Shown in pieces: positions 8,271 to 15,987 of a stretch of 38,537 nucleotides of DNA. The translations under genes and the position numbers were made by a program. The DNA comes from Gemmatimonadales bacterium (GTDB lineage Bacteria > Gemmatimonadota > Gemmatimonadetes > Longimicrobiales > Gaopeijiaceae), in contig REEG01000141.1 in assembly GCA_007695195.1 (NCBI GenBank), positions 1 through 38,537 of the forward strand. Reading direction: 5' to 3'. The notes under the pieces were generated by a model. It did not search any database. It saw nothing but the letters and a program-made list of their open reading frames with translations, and was not told where the DNA came from. The number at the start of each line of letters is the position of its first letter. Position 1 is the first letter of the stretch.

Positions 8271-11200
8271 ATGGCTAGCATTGTCCGAACTCGCAGGCGC
8301 CTCAGGCCGCCCCGATCGTTCCTGGCGGCACTGGCGCTCCTGGCGCTCCCGGCCCTGGTGCCGGCAGCCCAGGTGGCGGCCCAGTCCACGGTCACCGGCA
8401 CCGTAACGGAAGCCGGTACTCAGCGTCCCCTGGTCAACGCCCAGGTATCCATCCCCGGCACCACCCTCGGGACCCTGACCAACACCCGCGGCGAATTCAC
8501 CATCACCGGCGCCATCCCCACCGGAGAGGTGACAGTGCGGGCCGAACTCATCGGCTTCCGGGCGGAGCAGCTCACCGCCACCGTCGCCGAGGGCGCCACG
8601 GTGACCCTTGATTTTCGACTGGCGCAGACCGCCCTGGCCCTGGACCAGATCGTGGTCACCGGTGCCGGAGCCGCCACCGAACGGCGGCGACTCGGGAACA
8701 CGGTGGGCACCATCGACCTGGCTGAGCTGGAAACGGCCCCGGTACAGAGCATGTCCGAGATCCTGGGTGGCCGGGAGCCGGGCGTGGTGGGACTCACCTC
8801 GGGCGGAATGGCCGGAGAGGGCTCCCGCATCCGGATTCGCGGCTCCGCCTCCCTCTCCCAGTCCAATGAGCCGGTGATCTACGTGGACGGCGTGCGCGTG
8901 GACAACGCCGGTGGCTTTGGTCCTGGCATCGGGGCCGGCGGCGGCGGCGCACCTTCCCGCCTGGACGATATCAACCCCGAGTCCATCGAGCGCATCGAGA
9001 TCCTGAAGGGCGCCGCAGCGGCGACGCTCTACGGGACCCAGGCCTCCAACGGGGTGATCCAGATCTTCACCAAGCGGGGCCAGAGCGGCGCCGCCCGGTA
9101 CACGGTGAGCATGGACCAGGCCTTCTCCCGGTATCCGCTGGGTCGACTGGCGGATCACGCCGGCTTCGTCACCTCGGTGGAAGGAAGCGGCAGGGATCGA
9201 GGCGTGGTGGGTGTTCGGGACCGGTGGGGCATCGATGTGCAGCCCTACGAGGTGTTCGAGGTGGACATGTTCTCACCCCTCTTCAGCACCGGACACGGGC
9301 AGACCTACTCCGCTTCGGTGACCGGGGGCACGCAGGCCCTCACCTACTTCATCTCCGGACGGTACCACACCGAGGATGGCCCCTACGACGGCAGTTCGTT
9401 CCAGGCGCCCGGTTTCCGGGTGGCCAACGACGAGAACTGGCGGGCGCAGTTCAACGCCAATGTGGAAATCTTCCCCATGGACGACCTGCGGGTCCGATTC
9501 TCCACCAGCTACACCGAGGGCTACCACTCCACCGTCGACAACAACAACAACATCTTCGGGGTGCTTTCCAGCATCATCAACAGCCGCCCGGAGCGGGCCA
9601 CCCAGACCAACCTCTTCGGCTCGCCGGCCTTCGCCACCACCCGGGAGAACTTCCACCGCCTCACCGACCAGGACCTGCAGCGCTTCGGCGGGGCCATGAC
9701 GGCGGGCTACCAGGTGACGCCCACCATCGCCCTGGACGCCACGGTGGGGGTGGACTTCGTGAACCAGCGGGCCACGCGCTTCTTCCCCTTCGGCTGGGGT
9801 GTGGACAGCTTCACCGGCTCAAATATCCTGGGCGCCAGGACCGTCAGCGACCGGAATCACCGAGAGGTGACGCTGGACGTGAAGGGGCGCTGGAACGGTT
9901 CACTCAGTGATCAATGGACGCTGGACATCGTGGCCGGCGGTCAGGGCTTCCTGACCCAGACCAAGGCCCAGGTCGGGAGCGGGAACGAGTTCCCGGGCCC
10001 CGGGCTTGAGGTAGCCGGTGCCGGGGCGCTCCAGTCCGTCACCGAGACCTTCTTCGAGGAGGCCAATGTGGGCCTCCTCGGCGAGGCCCAGTTCGGGTTC
10101 CGGGACTTCGCCTTCTTCACCGTGGGCGGACGCTACGACGAGAACTCTGCCTTCGGTGAGACCGCCGGAGGTGCCTTCTACCCCAAGGCCAGTACCTCCA
10201 TCATCCCCAGCCAGCTCGACGGGTGGGGCGGGGACGTGGTCTCGACGCTCCGCCTCCGGGCCGCTGTGGGCAAGTCCGGGCTCCAGCCCGGTGCCTTCGA
10301 CCAGTTCACCACCTTCTCGCCCCTGGCCTCGGCCCTGGGCTCCGGCGTTGCCCCCTCCAACCTGGGGAATGCGGACCTCCGACCCGAGGTGTCGATGGAG
10401 TGGGAGCTGGGTTCGGAGATCGGCATCTTCCAGGACCGGGCCTCCATCGACTTCACCTACTGGAACCGCACCGTCACCGACGTGCTGGTAGACCGGCAGT
10501 TCGCCACCTCCGGCGGCTTCCGATTCCCGCAGCTCGACAACATCGGGGAACTGAAGGCGTGGGGGCTGGAGATCGGAGCTGACGTGCGTGCGGTGGCCAC
10601 CCCCAACTTCTCGGCCAACGTCTTCGCCAACGGTGCCTTCCTCCGCGAGGAGATCACCGATCTGGGCGGGGCGCCGGCGCTGAAGGTGGGAGGTTCCTAC
10701 AGCCGCTACCGGCAGTTCACCAAGGAGGGTTTCCACCCCGGCGCCTTCTTCGGTCCCATCCTGGACGAGAGCGTGGAGTTCCCGGGTCACCTGGGGAACT
10801 GTCAGCCCCTCTCCCGGGCCGAACTGCGGGAGTGGGCCTCGGTGCCCCGGGATCCGGGCGCGCTGCAGCCCTTCGTGCTGGACTGCGGGACGCCGGAGAT
10901 GCTCCTGAACTACCTGGGCAAGCCGGTGCCGGACTGGCAGGGCTCCTTCGGCACCAACATGACCTTCTACGGGAACTTCACCCTCAACACCCTCTTCGAG
11001 TACCGGGCGCGGAACTTCCACATCCACGATCTGGATGGGGCTTTCCGTCGCCAGCATCCCCTCATCGGTCGGAACATCCGTGCCACCGCCGAGGTGGAGG
11101 CCACCATGCTGAACCCGGCGTCCACGGCGGATGAACGGGTGGAAGCTGCAGAGCGCTGGGTCCGGGAACTCCAGGCCCTCTCGCCCTACGACGGTCTCAA

Positions 11201-11480
11201 TGAGATCCACGAGGCGGACTGGCTCCGTCTCCGGGAGATCAGCCTCACCTACCGCGCGCCCACCGAGTGGGCCGAGCGGGTGGGGGCCTCGAACCTCTCC
11301 ATCACCATGGCCGGTCGAAACCTGGCTCTCTGGACCAAGTTCCCCGGTTCGGATCCGGAGTTGAACTACGCCTCCCGAGGTGACGGAGGCGGGCTTGGCA
11401 ACAACTTCGGCGAGGGGACCGTAGCATGGGGCATCCCCCTCCCCCGGCGAGTTTCCTTCTCGGTCCGGGCAGGCTTCTGA
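8271..11480 (+). CDS. SusC/RagA-type TonB-dependent outer-membrane receptor
   Basis: A 1069-residue outer-membrane protein of the SusC/RagA type. It has a signal peptide ending at about QVAAQ (residue 38) and a carboxypeptidase-regulatory-like beta-sandwich (about 39-125; VTGTVTEAGTQRPLVNAQV start). The plug domain (about 130-270) contains IRIRGSASLSQSNEPVIYVD and ATLYGTQASNGVIQIFTKRG. A long beta-barrel follows and ends in an aromatic C-terminal residue (SFSVRAGF). The ATG at 8271 has GGAGG 9 nt upstream. With the SusD-like lipoprotein that follows, it should form a 'pedal-bin' complex importing an oligomeric or complex substrate with TonB energy. No glycan- or peptide-degrading enzyme sits in the operon, so the substrate is open. 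Confidence 0.95.
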   Translation: MASIVRTRRRLRPPRSFLAALALLALPALVPAAQVAAQSTVTGTVTEAGTQRPLVNAQVSIPGTTLGTLTNTRGEFTITGAIPTGEVTVRAELIGFRAEQLTATVAEGATVTLDFRLAQTALALDQIVVTGAGAATERRRLGNTVGTIDLAELETAPVQSMSEILGGREPGVVGLTSGGMAGEGSRIRIRGSASLSQSNEPVIYVDGVRVDNAGGFGPGIGAGGGGAPSRLDDINPESIERIEILKGAAAATLYGTQASNGVIQIFTKRGQSGAARYTVSMDQAFSRYPLGRLADHAGFVTSVEGSGRDRGVVGVRDRWGIDVQPYEVFEVDMFSPLFSTGHGQTYSASVTGGTQALTYFISGRYHTEDGPYDGSSFQAPGFRVANDENWRAQFNANVEIFPMDDLRVRFSTSYTEGYHSTVDNNNNIFGVLSSIINSRPERATQTNLFGSPAFATTRENFHRLTDQDLQRFGGAMTAGYQVTPTIALDATVGVDFVNQRATRFFPFGWGVDSFTGSNILGARTVSDRNHREVTLDVKGRWNGSLSDQWTLDIVAGGQGFLTQTKAQVGSGNEFPGPGLEVAGAGALQSVTETFFEEANVGLLGEAQFGFRDFAFFTVGGRYDENSAFGETAGGAFYPKASTSIIPSQLDGWGGDVVSTLRLRAAVGKSGLQPGAFDQFTTFSPLASALGSGVAPSNLGNADLRPEVSMEWELGSEIGIFQDRASIDFTYWNRTVTDVLVDRQFATSGGFRFPQLDNIGELKAWGLEIGADVRAVATPNFSANVFANGAFLREEITDLGGAPALKVGGSYSRYRQFTKEGFHPGAFFGPILDESVEFPGHLGNCQPLSRAELREWASVPRDPGALQPFVLDCGTPEMLLNYLGKPVPDWQGSFGTNMTFYGNFTLNTLFEYRARNFHIHDLDGAFRRQHPLIGRNIRATAEVEATMLNPASTADERVEAAERWVRELQALSPYDGLNEIHEADWLRLREISLTYRAPTEWAERVGASNLSITMAGRNLALWTKFPGSDPELNYASRGDGGGLGNNFGEGTVAWGIPLPRRVSFSVRAGF

Positions 11481-11548
11481 TGGCCGGGCATACGAGGTGG
11501 TTCAGACGGCGCAAGCGAAGGGAACCGACACTCATGGGAGGAATGGAC

Positions 11549-12859
11549 ATGTCCATACGACGCAGAACCACGCCCCTGCTGGGCCTTGTCCTGGCCCTGG
11601 GTGTGGCCGGTTGCGACGGGCTTCTGGACGTGGAGAACCCCAATAGCCTGGTGCAGGAAGACCTGGAATCCCCGGCCGCAGCCGGCGCTCTGGCCAATGG
11701 AGCGCTGGCAACCATGAGCCGCGGGTGGGGCTACATGGTGCTTCTCCATGGATCGGCCTCCGACGAGCTCCAGTTCACGGGCTCCAGGAACGCCTGGATC
11801 CAGCTTCAGGAGGGAGGCCTGCGGGATGCATCCAACGAGTTCACTGTTGAGGCCTTCCCGTTCATCAACGAGGGCCGATGGATGGCGGACGAGGCGGTGC
11901 GGCAGCTCACCATCTTCGATGAGGCGGGGCAGCTGGGGAACCGGTCGCTCCTGGCGCGCTCGCACCTGTACTCCGGGATGATGTACACCCAGATCGCCGA
12001 CCTCTGGGAAGACTGGGTCATCTCGGACCGGCGGCAGGAGGCACCGCCCGTGGGCCCCAACAACATGAGCCAGATGTACGATACGGCGATCCAGAATCTG
12101 ACCCGGGCCCTGGAGATCGCCACCTCCGAAGGGAACTCGGCCCTGGCCCAGCAGATCCGGGCCCAGCGGGCGAGGACGTATCATGCCCGGGCCGTGCGGC
12201 AACTCATCACCCCGGCAGGGTCGACTCCGTCGAACCCCCTGGTGAATGACGCCCAGGCTGTGGCCGATGCCCAGGCCGTTCTGGCCCAGGTGGAGTCGAG
12301 CTGGCAGTTCCGGCTGGAGTTCAGCTCGGCCACCATCACCAACCAGTGGGGAGGTTGGGTGAACGAACGGCTCGAACTGCGGCCGTCCGACGCCTACGTG
12401 AACCCCACCGCCGATGACAAGCGGGTGGCGTCGGTGAAGCTGGAGGATCCCATCGACGGCGTGGTGGATCCGTTCCTTGAGGCAACCATCCTGGAAGCGG
12501 CAGGGGCACGGAACTTCAATCCGGTCACGGTGGTGTCGGCGCGGGAGCTTCGGCTGATCCTGGCGGAAGCGGCGCTGGCCACCAGCGATACGGAGGGCTT
12601 CGCCACCCACATCAACGCCATCCGGAGTCAGGACGGTCTCACCGCCTGGGATGGCCAGGTAGATGCCCTGGAGTTGCTCAAGCACACCCGGATGGCCAAT
12701 CTGTACAACACGGGTCGACGGTTGAACGATCACTACCGGTTCGGCACCCAGTCCTTCCTCTGGGTCTCCGATCAGGATGCTGCATCCCGGCCCGGATCGC
12801 TCCTGCCCATCGCGCAGACTGAGCGGACCGCAAATTGCTACATCCTGGGAACGTGCTGA
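11549..12859 (+). CDS. SusD/RagB-like outer-membrane lipoprotein
   Basis: A 436-residue surface lipoprotein, the ligand-binding lid of the SusC-like receptor encoded upstream. The N-terminus MSIRRRTTPLLGLVLALGVA leads to the lipobox Cys of AGC. DGLLDVENPN follows, typical of SusD proteins just after the lipidated Cys. Helical TPR-like segments (for example ALATMSRGWGYMVL, ARSHLYSGMMYTQIADLWED) match the SusD fold, and the C-terminal RELRLILAEAAL segment is typical. The start at 11549 is chosen because GGGAGGA lies 6 nt upstream; ATGs at 11534 and 11543 are less well placed. It begins 68 nt after the receptor stop, in the same operon. Confidence 0.92.
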   Translation: MSIRRRTTPLLGLVLALGVAGCDGLLDVENPNSLVQEDLESPAAAGALANGALATMSRGWGYMVLLHGSASDELQFTGSRNAWIQLQEGGLRDASNEFTVEAFPFINEGRWMADEAVRQLTIFDEAGQLGNRSLLARSHLYSGMMYTQIADLWEDWVISDRRQEAPPVGPNNMSQMYDTAIQNLTRALEIATSEGNSALAQQIRAQRARTYHARAVRQLITPAGSTPSNPLVNDAQAVADAQAVLAQVESSWQFRLEFSSATITNQWGGWVNERLELRPSDAYVNPTADDKRVASVKLEDPIDGVVDPFLEATILEAAGARNFNPVTVVSARELRLILAEAALATSDTEGFATHINAIRSQDGLTAWDGQVDALELLKHTRMANLYNTGRRLNDHYRFGTQSFLWVSDQDAASRPGSLLPIAQTERTANCYILGTC

Positions 12860-13350
12860 ACCTTCGTTTCACACACCTTCGCCGCGCCGGTCCGGGTCCT
12901 TCGGGACTCGGGCCGGCGTTGGCCGTCGGACTTCTGGCCGTCGGACTTGCCGGGTGTTTCTCCTACCAGCCGGTCCTTGACGCCAACCCCGAGCCCGATG
13001 CCGACGTCCGACTCCGACTCGCGGCACCGGCGGCGGTGACCCTCTCAGAGCGCACCGGCCGCTCCATCCGGAGCGTGGAGGGGACCCTTCTGGCGGCAAC
13101 CCCCGACTCCCTCACTGTCGAGGTGCGATGGGGAGCCGTCTACGCCGGGACCCCCTTCGAAGGGCGGAGGGATATTCTGGCCTTCCACCGTTCGGAGGTA
13201 CTGGAGATCGACCGTCGGGAATTCTCCCGCACCCGCACAGGGATCGTGGCCGCAGGTCTCACGGGGGTGGCGCTGCTCATCCTCCGCTCCTTCCTGGGCG
13301 GCGGCGGTGATGCAGGCGGCGTCGGCCCCGGAGACGGCGACCCCCTCTGA
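12853..13350 (+). CDS. Small lipoprotein of unknown function in the SusC/D operon
   Basis: About 165 residues, not recognised as a named family. A signal region ends in the lipobox GLAGC (Cys35). A region of about 95 residues with beta-rich character (VTLSERTGRSIRSVEGTLLA; DSLTVEVRW) follows. Near the C-terminus there is a hydrophobic segment (IVAAGLTGVALLILRSFL) and a glycine-rich tail. The GTG at 12853 overlaps the SusD stop, suggesting translational coupling; a TTG at 12835 in the same frame is an alternative. The haem protein gene begins 2 nt after its stop. The lipid anchor and position suggest an envelope accessory factor, which is inference only. Confidence 0.75.
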   Translation: MLNLRFTHLRRAGPGPSGLGPALAVGLLAVGLAGCFSYQPVLDANPEPDADVRLRLAAPAAVTLSERTGRSIRSVEGTLLAATPDSLTVEVRWGAVYAGTPFEGRRDILAFHRSEVLEIDRREFSRTRTGIVAAGLTGVALLILRSFLGGGGDAGGVGPGDGDPL

Positions 13351-13352
13351 CC

Positions 13353-15476
13353 ATGTGGGCCCGGCGAGGTCTTTTCCCCCTGATTTCCCTCCTCGCCCTC
13401 ACGGCGTGCGGAGACGCCACGCCCCCCGATCCCGATCCATTCCATCATCCGGATCGATTGTTGGGCTCTCTGGATCCGGGGTATGTCGGTGACCAGGGGT
13501 GCCTTCCCTGCCATGCGGATCTGGTGGAACGCCACGGGCGGACGAACCACGGGCAGTCCATCAAGGCGGTGCTCGCAGGAGATCTTCTCGAAGGGGGAGC
13601 ATCCGACTGGATCCCCTCTCCAGCCGATGGCCTGGAGTACCGGGTGGAAGTCTCCTCCGACGGGACACCGGTGCAGAGGGAGCGCCTACGGGGCGCCGAC
13701 GGCACTCTCCTCCACGACTTCCGGGTTCCCATGGATCTGGTGATCGGCTCCGGGAATCAGACGCGGTCCTTCCTGGCAGTCCGGGGAGGCGTCGTTACCC
13801 AGCATCCCCTGACCTGGTACAGCGGACGAGAGCTCTGGGACATGAGCCCCGGGTATGGTGAGGCCAACGACCGCTTCAGCCGCCCCATCATCCTTCAGTG
13901 CCTGGCGTGCCACAGCGATCTGCCGGTCCTGGAGCCTCACACCCAGAACATCTACCAGGATGTCCCCGGGGCCATCTCATGCGAGCGGTGCCACGGTCCG
14001 GGAGCCGAGCACGCCAACGCCCGGCGGCGGGCTCGGGCGCCGGCGGCAGGCGAGCCCGACCCGTGGATCGTGAACCCGGCGCACCTGGACCGTTCCCGGC
14101 AGATGGCCACCTGCCTTCAGTGCCATCTAGCCGGGGTTATCACATATCCCGATGGTGAGGATCCCACCACCTTCCGCCCGGGCATGACCCTTACGGAGAA
14201 TCGTGCCGTCTTCGTCCCCGAGCTACAGCTCGAGGATCCGGACTGGGTGGGCATCGACTCCCATCCCATCCGGCTGGCCCGGAGCGCCTGCTTCGAGGCC
14301 ACGGAGATGACGTGCCTCACCTGCCATGTGTCCCATACCCCCGGGAGCGAACTCCCCTCGGACCACTACGTCCAGCAGTGCCTGACCTGCCACACGGGAG
14401 AGGATCACGCCGGCACCCCCGGCCCCAATCCCCTCTGCTCCCGCCCCGATGCCACCACCCCGGAAGAAGCCCGGTCGGGGGACTGCGTCTCGTGCCACAT
14501 GAGTGCGGGGGGCACCAGCGATGTGCCTCACGTCCGCTTCACCGATCACTGGATCCAGCGCCGACCCGGCCCACCCCTGGACCCCGATGCCGGGCGCCCC
14601 GTCATTGAATCGGACACCCCGCTCCGGATCGTGGAGGTGGGTGCGCTGGGGCTACGGGTCGACCCGGACCTCCACCGCCATCGGTCCCTGGCCGAGACCG
14701 AATCCCTGCGAGCCGACGCCCTCTTCCACTTCTACGAGACCATGCACCGGCACCCGGGCTACCTCCCGGAGGTGGTGGCTGCCGGCGAGCGGGCCGACAC
14801 GGGGGGGAATGCCCTGACCCGGGGCGGAAGACTGGCCCTGGCCAGGGCGCATTTGGAGTCCGGGAACGTGGACCGAGCCCGGGAACTCCTGGAAGAGGCA
14901 ACCGCCCGGACCCCCGACGATCCATGGGGCCACCTCCTCCTGGGGGCTCTCCTGGAAGAGCGCATGGGGGATCCGGCCGGTGCCCTGGTCCACCTGGACG
15001 AGGCGCTGCGCCTTCAGCCCCGCCTCGGCGAGGCCAGGACCAAGCGTGCCGAGGTGCTCTACGCCCTGGGTCGTCGGGGAGAGGCCATCCAGGAGCTCGA
15101 GGGACTCCTGCGGGATGACCCTCTCCACCGACCCCGGAGCTGGTTCAACCTGGGCGTCCTGCAGGCGGAATCCGGAAACATGGCCGGGGCGTTGGAAGCC
15201 TTCCGGTTCGCTGGAGAACTCGACCCCCTCATGGGAGACGCGGCGATACAGGCCGGCTCCCTCCACCTGGCCGCAGGCGATGTTGAGGCGGCGGAGCGCG
15301 CCTTCCTCCGGGCCGTCACCGTGGACGACGAAAATCCGGCGGCCCATGGGAGTCTCGCCCTTCTCCGGCTGGAGCAGGGCCGGATCGCCGAAGCGCGCGC
15401 AGGGCTCCTGCGGGTGCTGGAGCTGGATCCTGGCAATGCTCCCGCCCGGGAACTCCTGGGACAGATCGGAGGGTAG
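13353..15476 (+). CDS. Multihaem c-type cytochrome lipoprotein with C-terminal TPR repeats
   Basis: A 707-residue predicted lipoprotein (lipobox LTAC, Cys19) with seven CxxCH haem-attachment motifs starting at residues 50, 183, 210, 254, 321, 343 and 378. The spacing and the closing VPHVRFTDHW motif recall cytochrome c-554-like multihaem proteins. From about residue 470 to the end there are tetratricopeptide repeats (for example RLALARAHLESGNVDRAREL, WGHLLLGALLEERMGDPAGA, WFNLGVLQAESGNMAGALEA), expected to bind partner proteins. It starts 2 nt after the small lipoprotein stop, so it is very likely co-transcribed with the SusC/SusD pair. Role inferred: envelope electron transfer or a haem-dependent redox reaction, possibly linked to the imported substrate. 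An enzymatic activity cannot be assigned. Confidence 0.92.
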   Translation: MWARRGLFPLISLLALTACGDATPPDPDPFHHPDRLLGSLDPGYVGDQGCLPCHADLVERHGRTNHGQSIKAVLAGDLLEGGASDWIPSPADGLEYRVEVSSDGTPVQRERLRGADGTLLHDFRVPMDLVIGSGNQTRSFLAVRGGVVTQHPLTWYSGRELWDMSPGYGEANDRFSRPIILQCLACHSDLPVLEPHTQNIYQDVPGAISCERCHGPGAEHANARRRARAPAAGEPDPWIVNPAHLDRSRQMATCLQCHLAGVITYPDGEDPTTFRPGMTLTENRAVFVPELQLEDPDWVGIDSHPIRLARSACFEATEMTCLTCHVSHTPGSELPSDHYVQQCLTCHTGEDHAGTPGPNPLCSRPDATTPEEARSGDCVSCHMSAGGTSDVPHVRFTDHWIQRRPGPPLDPDAGRPVIESDTPLRIVEVGALGLRVDPDLHRHRSLAETESLRADALFHFYETMHRHPGYLPEVVAAGERADTGGNALTRGGRLALARAHLESGNVDRARELLEEATARTPDDPWGHLLLGALLEERMGDPAGALVHLDEALRLQPRLGEARTKRAEVLYALGRRGEAIQELEGLLRDDPLHRPRSWFNLGVLQAESGNMAGALEAFRFAGELDPLMGDAAIQAGSLHLAAGDVEAAERAFLRAVTVDDENPAAHGSLALLRLEQGRIAEARAGLLRVLELDPGNAPARELLGQIGG

Positions 15477-15485
15477 GGCGAACCC

Positions 15486-15929
15486 TCACTCCAGGAGAGG
15501 GGCGATGCTAGCCGCCGTAAATCCCCTCCGCTCCATGGACCGCCACCGCCGGGCACGCTCCTTCCGGTCTTGGGGCGCCGGAGTCTCCGGGCCGAACCGG
15601 TCCCGGTACACCTGCTGGGCCACCGCACCCCAGTCCACCTCCGCCTCTTCCAGGACCCGGGCGGCCTGAATCCGACTCACCCCACGTTTGCTCAGCTCGG
15701 CCAGGATCTTCCGGGGCCCGTACCCCCGCTCCATGCGGCTCCGGAGGTGCTCCCGGGCAAAGCGGAGGTCGGACTGAAGCCCCTCGGCGGCCAACTCGTC
15801 CAGGAGCCGCGCCACAGCATCCGGATCGTGCCCCCTGGAGGTGAGCTTCCGGGTCAGTTCACTCCGCGTGTGCTCCCGGCGAACGAGTAGGCGTAGGGCC
15901 CCCTCCCGCAGCTCCGACTCCGCGGTCAT
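15486..15929 (-). CDS. recX: RecX-family regulatory protein
   Basis: A 147-residue RecX protein, which binds RecA filaments and limits their activity in recombination and the SOS response. It is built of three-helix repeats: REGALRLLVRREHTRSELTR, LLDELAAEGLQSDLRFAREH and a third repeat around GYGPRKILAELSKRGVS, as expected for the family, with a somewhat divergent C-terminus. The ATG at 15929 has GGAG about 9 nt upstream; a start 9 codons earlier is possible but lacks an SD. recA is not in the window. The gene converges with the cytochrome gene (9 nt apart) and follows the permease gene in the same direction. Confidence 0.87.
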   Translation of the reverse strand: MTAESELREGALRLLVRREHTRSELTRKLTSRGHDPDAVARLLDELAAEGLQSDLRFAREHLRSRMERGYGPRKILAELSKRGVSRIQAARVLEEAEVDWGAVAQQVYRDRFGPETPAPQDRKERARRWRSMERRGFTAASIAPLLE

Positions 15930-15987
15930 ATCCCCGTCTCCTCGGACACCCGCCACCCATGCTCATACATCCTTCGAATGCCGCCAC

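Noticed and set aside
9900-11210. 436-codon minus-strand frame inside the SusC-like gene
   Set aside because: Antisense shadow without motifs. The plus strand shows an uninterrupted receptor barrel.
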